In this document: piece after piece, positions 35,620 to 43,053 of the stretch
Layout: every line of letters begins with the position of its first letter
Numbering within the stretch: position 1 is the first letter of the stretch
Assembly (NCBI GenBank): GCA_017614895.1
Contig: JAGAAZ010000064.1
Span: 1 to 43,053, forward strand
Reading direction: 5' to 3'
Origin: Bacteroidaceae bacterium
GTDB lineage: Bacteria; Bacteroidota; Bacteroidia; Bacteroidales; Bacteroidaceae
DNA: 43,053 nucleotides
Notes under the pieces: generated by a model
Databases searched by the model: none
Told to the model about the DNA's origin: nothing
The model's input: only the letters and a program-made list of their open reading frames with translations
Translations under genes and position numbers: made by a program

Positions 35620-35650
35620 AAAGAGGGTGTGCCTTTAACACATCCTCTTT
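35620..35650 (+). terminator. Hairpin terminator
   Basis: 12-bp stem AAAGAGGGTGTG/CACATCCTCTTT (35620-35631 with 35639-35650, one G-T wobble), loop CCTTTAA, 27 bases after the stop at 35592. Confidence 0.75.
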
Positions 35651-35781
35651 CTTGTATGATATGTGTGAATGCGTGGATTTATCAATCTCAGTTATATTAA
35701 AAAAGAAAATTAAATTGGAAAAATGGGGGTGGGGAGAACGAAAAATAGAAAAGTTATTGGGCGAAATTGAGAAAAATGCTG

Positions 35782-35789
35782 TATATTTG
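35782..35789 (+). promoter_or_regulatory. Possible -7 box upstream of the GLUG protein
   Basis: TATATTTG in the 402-base gap 35593-35994; a TTG lies 22 bases upstream (35757-35759). The expected gene start would be near the remnant at 35824, over 200 bases before the next intact gene, as if a former first gene has been lost. Confidence 0.35.
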
Positions 35790-35823
35790 TGGGCGAATTG
35801 CAGGGTATTTGACACAAAACTGA

Positions 35824-35970
35824 GAAAAGGGTTTCGTCACGCTGAAGTACTACTGCGACAAACTGCACCGAATCTTCACCGTCAGTGACTGGAAGGAGTT
35901 CGACTCCACCATCCAACCCACCGACCAAGGAACGCCGTATGTGGTGCCGTTCTATACGAGCGAGGAATAA
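35824..35970 (+). pseudogene. 3' remnant of a lost gene
   Basis: A frame without a start codon reads EKGFVTLKYYCDKLHRIFTV, then SDWKEFDSTIQPTDQGTPYV, VPFYTSEE and a stop: 48 codons with normal codon use and protein-like composition, directly after a TGA. The base composition changes sharply from the AT-rich run before it. It has no ATG and no ortholog that I recognise. I read it as the tail of a deleted or recombined gene. Confidence 0.5.
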
Positions 35971-35994
35971 GTATAACTGAGAAACTATAAAATC

Positions 35995-37602
35995 GTGAAA
36001 AGAGTTTTATCTATTTTACTATCATTATGCGCTGTCATTTCAGCGTATGCTCAAGGTAATGTCATTGAGATATGGACAGCGTCCAGCCTTATGGGTGTAC
36101 GTACTGCTGTAAACACTGGAACTGATAATTACGCAGGTAAGACGGTGAAGTTAATGGCAGACCTTGATTTAGGTAATGATTGGACACCTATCGGCACAAT
36201 TGATGATGCTAAATATTCATTTTGTGGCACGTTTGATGGACAAGGTTATACAATTACCTATAAAGCATCTACTCCCGAGTTCTCGAGCAGTACTGTACTT
36301 GGTTTGTTTGGTTATTTGCGTGGAACAGTTCAGCATTTAAAAGTTAAAGGTGCTGTTACAAATACCAATCATACGACTACAACCAGCACGGCTGGTATTG
36401 CAGCCTATAATAGAGGTACCATTAGTGAATGTGCTAATCTTGCCTCTATTGTGGGCACTACAGCTGGTGGTATCGCAGGAGTAAATAGGGGAACCATAAC
36501 GAATTGTTATAATCAAGGATATATCGGTGCAACAGACGGATATGAAGGTGGCTATTATTTGGGCGGTATTGCAGGAACGAATGAGAATGCAACAATCTCC
36601 TATACTTATGCCAGTTGTACGATGGACGATGTGAGCACAACAGGCGGTGTTACAGGAAATAATATAAATAGCGGAACGTTAATTCGCTCTTATTATCATG
36701 TATTGTTGCAGCAAGAATCTAGTACATTAAAGATGAAAGGTAGCGCTGTGTTGACAGGCATTGCTCTTAATGGGAAATTGAATACATTTAAAGATTATAC
36801 TGTCTGGACTTTTGCCATAGATGAACTGCCTGAATTGACATGCTTTAAGAATAAGATTGTTCGATTGAGCAACAACAAAAATAACAATACCATTCTTTCC
36901 AATTACAAAGGCCAAATGTGTTCTATTGAACTGAGTGGTCGCACGCTGACGAAGAACAACGAGTGGAACACACTCTGTCTGCCGTTCAATGTGGACAATA
37001 TCAGCACATCACCATTGGCTGGTACCACCATCAAGGAACTGGATACAGACGATACGAGCCTGAGCGATGAGGGCAAGTTGACTCTGAGATTCAAGGCTGC
37101 CACCAGCATTGAGGCAGGCAAGCCATACCTCATCAAGTGGGCGACAACGGGCGACGACATTGTCAGTCCTGTATTTACAGGTGTGACCATCACGAGCTCT
37201 GAACCAATGGCTGTGACGAGTGCCGACGCCAAGGTGACCTTCGTGGGTCAGTACTCACCATTCTACATCACTGCTGGCAACATCGACGAGATCATCCTGA
37301 TGTCCACAGGCAACCGTCTGGGCTATTCGATGAATGCCCGCACTCTGAAATGCTTCCGCTGCCACTTCTACGTGCCGAACGTGGACGATGCAGAGGCTCC
37401 TGTGCGCAACTTCGTATTGGACTTCGGTGAAGAAGGTGAAGGTGCGACAGAAGTGAAAGAAGTTAACGAAGTGAATGAAGTTAACGAAGTGAATGAAGTT
37501 AAAGACAATATTTGGTACACATTGAGCGGCGTGAAACTCGAAGGGAAGCCCAATGCGCCTGGAATTTATATTTATAACGGACGCAAAATCGCGATTCAGT
37601 AA
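35995..37602 (+). CDS. Secreted GLUG-repeat protein with EVN tandem repeats and sorting-type tail
   Basis: 535 residues, probably from the GTG at 35995, because it directly opens a good signal peptide (KRVLSILLSLCAVISAYAQ). Residues about 25-225 carry GLUG-type repeats (CGTFDGQGYTITY, LGLFGYLRGTVQHLKVKG, GGIAGVNRGTITNCYNQG, LGGIAGTNENATISYTYASC) seen in surface adhesins. A second domain (about 305-480; EWNTLCLPFNVDNISTSPLA) is frequent in Prevotella surface proteins. Then come six 9-base repeats (37450-37503) coding VKEVNEVNEVNEVNEVK, a flexible linker, and the tail WYTLSGVKLEGKPNAPGIYI, then YNGRKIAIQ. Surface adhesion is likely; the ligand is unknown. The GTG start and the nearby remnant suggest recent rearrangement. 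Confidence 0.8.
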   Translation: MKRVLSILLSLCAVISAYAQGNVIEIWTASSLMGVRTAVNTGTDNYAGKTVKLMADLDLGNDWTPIGTIDDAKYSFCGTFDGQGYTITYKASTPEFSSSTVLGLFGYLRGTVQHLKVKGAVTNTNHTTTTSTAGIAAYNRGTISECANLASIVGTTAGGIAGVNRGTITNCYNQGYIGATDGYEGGYYLGGIAGTNENATISYTYASCTMDDVSTTGGVTGNNINSGTLIRSYYHVLLQQESSTLKMKGSAVLTGIALNGKLNTFKDYTVWTFAIDELPELTCFKNKIVRLSNNKNNNTILSNYKGQMCSIELSGRTLTKNNEWNTLCLPFNVDNISTSPLAGTTIKELDTDDTSLSDEGKLTLRFKAATSIEAGKPYLIKWATTGDDIVSPVFTGVTITSSEPMAVTSADAKVTFVGQYSPFYITAGNIDEIILMSTGNRLGYSMNARTLKCFRCHFYVPNVDDAEAPVRNFVLDFGEEGEGATEVKEVNEVNEVNEVNEVKDNIWYTLSGVKLEGKPNAPGIYIYNGRKIAIQ

Positions 37603-37623
37603 TTCACTCAAAGAAGAAAGACA

Positions 37624-37764
37624 ATGAAGAAGCAATATCAAAAACCAGAAATGGAATTGCTGTGGATGCAGCAGCACTGCATGCTCATCGTGAAGAGTCT
37701 GAATGGCGTGGAAGATGTTGAATGGGTCGATGACGGCATTCCAAGTAGCGACGACGACGTGTAA
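37624..37764 (+). CDS. Small 46-residue protein of unknown function
   Basis: MKKQYQKPEMELLWMQQHCM, then LIVKSLNGVEDVEWVDDGIP, SSDDDV and stop. It starts 22 bases after the GLUG protein and ends 40 bases before the DUF4421 gene, all on one strand. It has a basic start, a hydrophobic middle and an acidic C-terminus (pattern K-x-Y-x-K-P-x-x-E). Similar short peptides lie next to surface-protein genes in Prevotella, to my recollection, and have no described role. It has no signal peptide. It could be a precursor peptide or a regulator; I cannot decide. Confidence 0.6.
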   Translation: MKKQYQKPEMELLWMQQHCMLIVKSLNGVEDVEWVDDGIPSSDDDV

Positions 37765-37803
37765 CAATTGAGACGATATATGAACATAATAACCAATAAA
37801 ACT

Positions 37804-39075
37804 ATGAGTAAGAAACTCTTTACATGCCTCTGCGCACTGCTGGTGGTTGCCATCGGTAGGGCACAGGTGGATGCTGAGACAAACAACCTTTTTCAGAGAG
37901 CCAAGTCTCTTGTTGACAAGAGTGTGGTGCATGGCGTGGACACGAACTACATCAAGACTCCCGAACGTCCTTGGCAAGTCAGCCTCAAGAGCCGTGTGGC
38001 GCAGACAGACCTGCAGATGCACTCCGTTGTTGATGGAGCAGAACTCTTCGATGGAGAGGGGTTGATGCCCTTCATCAAGGGTGTGGGCGACATGGCAACT
38101 GATCCCCGTTTCATAACCAGAGTGTCCACCTCACTCGGTGTAAAAGTAGGCTATAAGGGATTGAGTGCCAGTTACTCCTTCCCTATAGGTGGAGACAAGA
38201 GCCAGAACATTTCGTTGAAAAGCACGGGCAGCTGGTATGCCGTGAACCTGCGCTGGCACAAGTACAAGACGAAAACGGCGAGAACGCACTATGCAGGAGC
38301 TGTCATAGGCAGAGAGATGGTTGATTATGACGAGGATGCCGATAAACTCATTTTCAAGGAGGTGGGTGATCCCTACGCATGGGATGAGACGGATAAAGAA
38401 GAGTTACCTTCGCCCATCTCCATCAAGACCTTGATATTCGACGGTTTCTACATCTTCAACAGCAAGAAATTCTCCTATGCCGCTGCTTACAACCAGAAGA
38501 CCATTCAGGCTCGTTCGGCAGGCTCACCTATCGTCGGATTGATGGGCTACTATTCAGATTTCGACTACGACGACAAGCGCAATGCCGAACTCATCTATAT
38601 GATGGATGGCATTGGGCGTTTGCGCCAGTATCAGCTCAGCGTGGGTGCCGGCTATGCCTACAACTTCGTGCCTGCCAAGGGATGGCTCATCAGTGCGATG
38701 GCGATGCCGATGTTGACGGTGGTGAACCGCACCCGCATCAACACTTATGACAGCAATTTCAAGGAGGTGGCGAATGCATACCTTTTAGAAATGGCACTCA
38801 AAGAAGCGCTATCTGAGGAAGGATTAGTTGATTTATCTGACGATGATATCGATAAAAAAATCTCGGACCAGTGCGAGATACAAAGCACGGGGGTACACTC
38901 ACGCAACAACCGCATCGCCCTGAACTTCACCACGCGCCTCTCCGTCACCTACAACTGGAATCGCTACTTCGTCAATGCCAACGGCCAGTTCAACAACTTC
39001 AACTACAAGCACAAAGCCACGTACGGTCATTTGAACGACTGGTACATCAACGCATCAGTGGGTGTGAGATTCTGA
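37804..39075 (+). CDS. DUF4421 outer-membrane beta-barrel-like protein
   Basis: 423 residues from the ATG at 37804, which opens a signal peptide (MSKKLFTCLCALLVVAIGRA, then Q). Upstream in-frame ATGs at 37768 and 37780 would only lengthen the N-terminus. The sequence DTNYIKTPERPWQVSLKSRV and the alternating strands, such as KVGYKGLSASYSFPIGGDKS, FDGFYIFNSKKFSYAAAYNQ, QYQLSVGAGYAYNFVPAKGW and the closing INASVGVRF, read as a DUF4421-type barrel of Bacteroidetes. The final F is usual for barrels. Its partner or substrate is unknown. It precedes the GH3 lipoprotein by 69 bases. Confidence 0.75.
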   Translation: MSKKLFTCLCALLVVAIGRAQVDAETNNLFQRAKSLVDKSVVHGVDTNYIKTPERPWQVSLKSRVAQTDLQMHSVVDGAELFDGEGLMPFIKGVGDMATDPRFITRVSTSLGVKVGYKGLSASYSFPIGGDKSQNISLKSTGSWYAVNLRWHKYKTKTARTHYAGAVIGREMVDYDEDADKLIFKEVGDPYAWDETDKEELPSPISIKTLIFDGFYIFNSKKFSYAAAYNQKTIQARSAGSPIVGLMGYYSDFDYDDKRNAELIYMMDGIGRLRQYQLSVGAGYAYNFVPAKGWLISAMAMPMLTVVNRTRINTYDSNFKEVANAYLLEMALKEALSEEGLVDLSDDDIDKKISDQCEIQSTGVHSRNNRIALNFTTRLSVTYNWNRYFVNANGQFNNFNYKHKATYGHLNDWYINASVGVRF

Positions 39076-39144
39076 TGATGGAGGTTTTACCCAAGAAACA
39101 GGAACGTAACAAATAAATTAACAAAACAGATACAGATACTTTTT

Positions 39145-40338
39145 ATGAGAAAACTATTCTTTCCACTTTTCATCACCGTTCTTGGAATCTGTGGCTCGGC
39201 ATTTTTCACCTCATGTTCCAGTGATGATGATCCTGTGACACCACCAACTGACGAGGTGGAAGCCCAGTTGCAAAAGATGACGCTGCGCGAAAAGGTGGGG
39301 CAGCTGTTCTACGTGCGCCCTGAGTGTCTCGACACCACCATTCACTTCAATCTGGTCAGTACTATAGATAACAGTGCAGACGACATCAAGAAAATAAAGT
39401 TACAGGCCGTGAACGCCACGATGCTGGGCGTGAACGAGAAGTACCCCGTGGGCGGCATCATCCTCTCTGCCCATAACATTGAGGACGAGGTACAGTTGGC
39501 GGCATTCATCCCGCAGATACGCGCCCTGAAAGGCTCGCCGCTGCTCTGCATCGACGAGGAGGGAGGCCGCGTGGCTCGTATCGGAAACAATGAAAACTTC
39601 CTGGTGGAGAAGTTCGAGTCGATGGGTGCCATTGGTGCTACGGGCGATCCGAAGAATGCCTACCACTGCGGCAACACCATCGGCACCTACCTGAAAAAAT
39701 ACGGTTTCGACATCGACTTCGCCCCCGTAGCTGACGTAAATACTAATCCAGAGAACATCGTCATCGGTGCCCGTGCCTTCAGCGACGATCCAGAGGTGGC
39801 TGCGCCGATGGTGACGAATTATCTGCAGGGGCTGAAGGATGCCGGCGTGACGGGTTGCATTAAACACTTCCCTGGTCATGGCGACACTCAGGCTGATACC
39901 CACTTCGGCTATGCACAGAGCCTGAAGACGTGGGAACAGATGAAGGATTGTGAGATGATCACCTTCAAAGCAGGCATTGCGTGGGGAACGCAGTTGATTA
40001 TGACAGCCCACATCGCCGCGCCTAACGTCACGGGATCCGACATCCCCGCCACCATGTCATCCGTCATCTTGCAGGACAAGTTGCGAGGCGAACTGGGTTA
40101 CCAGAACATCATCATCACCGACGCGATGGAGATGGGTGCCATCACCAAGCAGTACACCAATGCTGAGGCCGCAGTCGGTACGCTCCAGGCTGGTGCTGAC
40201 ATCGTGCTGGGCCCGCAGAACTTCGTGGAAGCCTTCGATGCTGTGGTCAAGGCTGTGGAGGACGGCAGGCTCACCGAACAACGCATTGACGAGAGCGTGC
40301 GCCGAGTCTTGAAACTGAAAAAACAAATAAGACGATAA
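39145..40338 (+). CDS. GH3-family beta-N-acetylhexosaminidase-like lipoprotein
   Basis: 397 residues. The lipoprotein signal ends FFTSC with C24, then a Ser/Asp-rich linker. The GH3 barrel shows LREKVGQLFYVRPE, GGIILSAHN, LCIDEEGGRVARIG, FDIDFAPVADVNTNPENIVI, and the NagZ-type motif KHFPGHGDTQADTHFG (H245, D251 and H253, with D251-H253 as the likely acid/base pair). The nucleophile is D326 in IITDAMEMGAI. NagZ-like enzymes remove N-acetylglucosamine from muropeptides, but the lipid-anchored form would act outside the cytoplasm on glycans or peptidoglycan. It is the last gene of the plus-strand surface block and converges on hipA (114-base gap; no clear hairpin). Confidence 0.88.
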   Translation: MRKLFFPLFITVLGICGSAFFTSCSSDDDPVTPPTDEVEAQLQKMTLREKVGQLFYVRPECLDTTIHFNLVSTIDNSADDIKKIKLQAVNATMLGVNEKYPVGGIILSAHNIEDEVQLAAFIPQIRALKGSPLLCIDEEGGRVARIGNNENFLVEKFESMGAIGATGDPKNAYHCGNTIGTYLKKYGFDIDFAPVADVNTNPENIVIGARAFSDDPEVAAPMVTNYLQGLKDAGVTGCIKHFPGHGDTQADTHFGYAQSLKTWEQMKDCEMITFKAGIAWGTQLIMTAHIAAPNVTGSDIPATMSSVILQDKLRGELGYQNIIITDAMEMGAITKQYTNAEAAVGTLQAGADIVLGPQNFVEAFDAVVKAVEDGRLTEQRIDESVRRVLKLKKQIRR

Positions 40339-40451
40339 GATATGAAAAAGGCGAATTTATGGATGGATTTTCAATTGTTCTGCAAAGGTGTACATTTTTC
40401 TTGGAATACGTGCAGAATGTGCTATTTTTTTGAATGTATTACAGCCCTTAC

Positions 40452-41756
40452 TTATATCGTTAGTATCAAAGTTTTTCCGATAGCTTCTATGTGCTCTGGC
40501 CTAACTCCACACTCTTTTGCCGTTTCTGGCCATGAGGATACAGATGATAGTACTTCCTCAATGATGTGGTTAGCATCACGTATGCCTATGTTCTGTGCTA
40601 CCGCCAATAAGTCTTCACGAGTAAAATCGTCAGTCTTACTATTGAGCGAAAGCTGGTGACGGCTGGTCCACTTGCCTGCAGGATTGTAGGAGTAGCATAA
40701 GTCATAAGCCGGGGCAAACGACCATTTGCCAGTCTTATCCATGAGGAAAGAAAAGTTCTTGGTATGGTCATCATGGTTACGTGCGATGACGTTGAACACC
40801 ATGCGGCGATACAACTGCTCAAAGTCTTTGTAGTTCAGTCCCAGTCGTCGCAAAACGCCAAACAATTCCTCGTATGAGTGGCGCACGTCTCTATCCAGAT
40901 GGGCAATGCCAGCAGCTGTCTGCATGTGGATCTTCTCACCCGTTGGTGTACGGTCGAAACGGCGGGTCATGAAGTGATGACAGTCACCTTCTGGCAGTAA
41001 TCGACACTCTGACATTGTGATGCCACAAGCGGTAGCCATCTTGTAGTATGCATATTCGATATTCCCGATGCCTTGCGGATTGTCAGTTATCTCATGATGC
41101 TCGCTGTAAGTGCCACCATCAAACTTCAATAGCCAGTAAGAGAACCCGTCAGGTGCGGGAACCTGCCCTGAGCGCACTTCGTCAGTGTCTTCATTATAGG
41201 CAATTATAGCCTTTGGTTTTGCTCCGCCAGCTGATGTACCAACCTTCAGGATGTCGAGAATGGATTTGTCGTTTTGTCGAATCAATTCCTGAAACTTGCT
41301 CCGCTCCTTGAAGATGGATTCAGACAAAGCCATCAGTTCACGGATATAAATCTCTGTCGATTCATTTACACCATCCACATGAGCTGCGGGCACAAACTCT
41401 AAGGCTCCCATGGCTCGCTTTCCCACATAACACAGACGGTCGAGCGGAGTAATCATATCCTCCGTCTTGCCTTGTTGAGCAAACCACTCCGTGATGAGTT
41501 GGCTACCAAATTTATCGGGTAGGGCATCGGCTATCAACCCAGGAAGACCGCTGAAGCATTTCGTCCTGGCATTTGTGGGGAACGAGACAACGCCACGGGT
41601 TCTTGCTAACGGCATCATCAGCGGTGACACGTCTAAGCCTGACCTCCTGAACTTATCATCAAACTGGAAATCGGCATAGCCTCTCTCCTCGTCCCATGAC
41701 ATAGCTCCCACAAGGTTGCCCCATAAGTATATCTGTATAACTGGTATATCTTCCAT
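40452..41756 (-). CDS. hipA: HipA-family serine/threonine kinase toxin (first copy)
   Basis: 434 residues, full length. HipA kinases of type II toxin-antitoxin modules phosphorylate a target such as glutamyl-tRNA synthetase and cause dormancy. The N-terminal domain reads YLWGNLVGAMSWDEERGYAD. The ATP-loop segment is GTSAGGAKPKAIIAY (173-187). The kinase catalytic loop is ARNHDDHTKNFSFLMD with D329/D330, H331 and N334, and the metal-binding aspartate is D352 in FAPAYDLCYSYNP. It follows the HTH gene by 3 bases, the usual hipBA pairing. All catalytic residues look intact, so it should be active. Its cellular target is not known here. Confidence 0.9.
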   Translation of the reverse strand: MEDIPVIQIYLWGNLVGAMSWDEERGYADFQFDDKFRRSGLDVSPLMMPLARTRGVVSFPTNARTKCFSGLPGLIADALPDKFGSQLITEWFAQQGKTEDMITPLDRLCYVGKRAMGALEFVPAAHVDGVNESTEIYIRELMALSESIFKERSKFQELIRQNDKSILDILKVGTSAGGAKPKAIIAYNEDTDEVRSGQVPAPDGFSYWLLKFDGGTYSEHHEITDNPQGIGNIEYAYYKMATACGITMSECRLLPEGDCHHFMTRRFDRTPTGEKIHMQTAAGIAHLDRDVRHSYEELFGVLRRLGLNYKDFEQLYRRMVFNVIARNHDDHTKNFSFLMDKTGKWSFAPAYDLCYSYNPAGKWTSRHQLSLNSKTDDFTREDLLAVAQNIGIRDANHIIEEVLSSVSSWPETAKECGVRPEHIEAIGKTLILTI

Positions 41757-41759
41757 CTT

Positions 41760-42062
41760 TTACTCCTTTTTAGTTCTTACCCGCTTGATCTGCTTGCCCT
41801 GCATCTTTAATAGCTCTAAAGGTGATAGTTTTTGTTCAGGAATAAGCAAGTCGAGATTTTCAAGTAATCCAAGTGTCCTCATTACACTGATGAGCAATGA
41901 AAATGAGACAGACTGCCCGCTTTCAATCTTGGCTATGGTACTTATGCCAACACCAGATTCCGATGCCAGCTCCTGCTGTTTCATACCTCTTGAAATACGA
42001 TAAGCCTTCAGCCTCGTTCCGAGCTTACTAAGTATGGCTGTGTCACTGAGTTCTGTCCACAT
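41760..42062 (-). CDS. hipB: HipB-like XRE-family transcriptional regulator (antitoxin)
   Basis: 100 residues. The HTH_3 domain covers about residues 12-70: LGTRLKAYRISRGMKQQELA, SESGVGISTIAKIESGQSVS, then SFSLLISVMRTLGLLENLDL, and a short basic tail (KQIKRVRTKKE). HipB proteins repress their own operon and neutralise HipA. It starts 3 bases upstream of hipA on the same strand. A palindrome between the promoter elements in front of it (42094-42112) is a candidate operator. The upstream neighbour, 127 bases away, is a second hipA. Confidence 0.9.
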   Translation of the reverse strand: MWTELSDTAILSKLGTRLKAYRISRGMKQQELASESGVGISTIAKIESGQSVSFSLLISVMRTLGLLENLDLLIPEQKLSPLELLKMQGKQIKRVRTKKE

Positions 42063-42088
42063 ACGATGTCTATTCTTGATTTTGGGTG

Positions 42089-42119
42089 CAAAATTACAAA
42101 TAAAAATTGTAAATGCAAA
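42089..42119 (-). promoter_or_regulatory. hipBA promoter with operator-like palindrome
   Basis: Minus-strand TTTG (42119-42116), 19 bases, TAATTTTG (42096-42089), 26 bases before the hipB ATG. Between them TTACAA (42094-42099) and TTGTAA (42107-42112) form an inverted repeat with a 7-base centre, placed to block polymerase when bound by HipB. A second TATCTTTG box (42123-42116) overlaps the -33 element. Confidence 0.6.
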
Positions 42120-42189
42120 GATAAAATCAAAATATTTAATTTAATCATTGCAAATAGAAGAGTAAAATACTATTTAATGAGGTCGATTT

Positions 42190-43053
42190 TTAGAGTTCAT
42201 CCCATCGCGTGGAATATGATTGAAGTAGTTTTATGGGTATTTGCAACTCTGTGGCTGTCTTGCGCCAGTCTTTGATGGTGGCACGAACTTCCTCGATAAT
42301 CTCTGTTACTTCCTGTCTTTCAAGCATGTAGCTTTCGCTTGCAGAGAGTAGAGTGTTGATGTCTGACTGTTCTGTGTATTCATTGATGAGCAGACATTGA
42401 TAATCCCTTGTTCCTGGGTTGATGTCGTATGCAGGTGAGAGTGTCCAACCTTTCGGGGTAAGCAGAAAACCGTGATTACGGAAGTGGTCGTCAGTGTTGC
42501 CGAACATGACGTTGAATGCCACTCTGCGGTAGAGTTCCCTGAGATTCTGCCGTACATCAGTACAACCACGAAGGATGAAATCCACGATGTCTAGATAACC
42601 ATTTCCTGTGCTATTGCCAGCTCCGTCTTCTAAACCAAGCAATGACATGGCAGAAGCGAAATGGATGCGACGGCCTTCCTTTGTCCTGTCGAAACGTTCG
42701 GAGAGTAGCAGGTCGCGATCTTTTGAAATCTTGATAGTACGGGTCTTTGCTACATTGATGCCAGCCTTAGCTGCAAGATGATGTGAGAAGTGCTCTATGA
42801 GTTCCGTATTCTCCAAGTCCTTTTTGGAAGGGAACTTAGCCACATACAGGGTGCCATTTGTATCGACCACATTAGCTTTGGGACGAGCACCACCGAGCGA
42901 GGTTCCTGGATCAATCAACTGGTCAAGCCAGCGTTGTTCAGGCAATTCGTTGCGTTCCTCTGCCAGCTCAATCTCATGACAAGCATCACACAGGGCACGA
43001 AGACTCTCGATTGGGGGGACGAGGTATTTTGCACTTGCATTGATGTAGTCATC
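42190..43053 (-). CDS. hipA: HipA-family kinase, second copy (partial)
   Basis: The frame is open from 43053 (DDYINASAKYLVPPIESLRA, then LCDACHEIEL) to the stop at 42190; the N-terminus lies beyond the right edge. A TTG at 42945 is not the real start. Motifs are those of a HipA kinase: DPGTSLGGARPKANVVD, LLLSERFDRTKEGRRIHFAS, catalytic MFGNTDDHFRNHGFLL and LSPAYDINPG. It differs strongly from the first copy and belongs to another HipA branch. It lies upstream of hipB on the same strand, 127 bases away, so it is either in its own unit or part of a three-gene toxin block. Confidence 0.88.
   Translation of the reverse strand, partial: DDYINASAKYLVPPIESLRALCDACHEIELAEERNELPEQRWLDQLIDPGTSLGGARPKANVVDTNGTLYVAKFPSKKDLENTELIEHFSHHLAAKAGINVAKTRTIKISKDRDLLLSERFDRTKEGRRIHFASAMSLLGLEDGAGNSTGNGYLDIVDFILRGCTDVRQNLRELYRRVAFNVMFGNTDDHFRNHGFLLTPKGWTLSPAYDINPGTRDYQCLLINEYTEQSDINTLLSASESYMLERQEVTEIIEEVRATIKDWRKTATELQIPIKLLQSYSTRWDEL

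Noticed and set aside
35652..35888. 78-codon plus-strand frame in the gap upstream of the GLUG protein
   Set aside because: It reads through AT-rich sequence with low complexity (Lys/Glu/Trp-rich) and runs out of frame with the more convincing remnant at 35824-35970.
37255..38022. 255-codon minus-strand frame across the GLUG protein end, the small protein and the DUF4421 start
   Set aside because: It runs antisense through three better plus-strand frames and has no protein-like features.
40342..40659. Plus-strand frame of 105 codons starting right after the GH3 gene
   Set aside because: Most of it is antisense to the hipA C-terminus; only the first 35 codons are in free sequence and they show no signal.

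Overview
The window looks like a chromosomal segment of a Bacteroidales bacterium, most likely Prevotella or a close relative (Prevotellaceae). Four things point there: promoters of the Bacteroidetes type (TTTG, about 20 bases, TAnnTTTG) in front of many genes and no clear Shine-Dalgarno sites; secreted proteins whose signal peptides end in AQ; C-terminal tails like those of type IX secretion cargo; and families largely confined to this phylum (putative porin, DUF4468, DUF4421, Fibrobacter-type paralogous domain, BspA-type repeats). No insertion sequence, prophage, CRISPR array or rRNA gene was seen.

Layout. 1-1226 (-): start of an oadG-oadA sodium-pump decarboxylase operon, running off the left edge. 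1375-4321 (+): an orphan GatC-type PTS membrane subunit, a KduI isomerase with a signal peptide and an FMN-barrel lipoprotein, probably one operon. 4429-5256 (+): ispE, whose stop overlaps the stop of a convergent operon (8244 to 5253, -) for a DUF4468 protein, a small membrane protein and a large outer-membrane porin. 8489-10108 (-): an ECF sigma factor, a membrane protein that may be its anti-sigma factor and a periplasmic Gln/Asn-rich protein. 10265-12899 (-): a minimal secreted tail protein and PpiD. 13193-17214 (-): both subunits of methylmalonyl-CoA mutase. Together with the decarboxylase at the left edge these fit the succinate-propionate route. 17305-18064 (-): ruvC and a tRNA-Thr(CGU). 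18197-24695 (+): a secreted DNA/RNA nuclease, pyrK, pyrD, a Dna2-like nuclease-helicase coupled to pyrD, and a glucosaminidase with LysM-like repeats.

24696-30936 is an AT-richer accessory island. It has a 1597-residue mosaic surface protein with an overlapping partner gene, a strong promoter with a structured leader, and two arrays of phased palindromes (21-bp and 22-bp period) in its flanks. 30937-33333 (+) holds a flavoprotein, a GNAT acetyltransferase and the dipeptidase PepD. 33481-40338 (+) is a cell-surface region: two secreted proteins with similar C-terminal tails, a gene remnant, a 46-residue small protein, a DUF4421 barrel and a GH3 lipoprotein. 40452 to the right edge (-) is a HipA-HipB-HipA block with an operator-like palindrome in its promoter.

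The most promising leads are the secreted KduI with the orphan PTS permease (a possible way to take up unsaturated-uronate products without a phosphotransferase system), the helically phased palindrome arrays, and the structured leader of the surface-protein operon. All function calls come from reading translated sequence and remembered family features; no database search was run.
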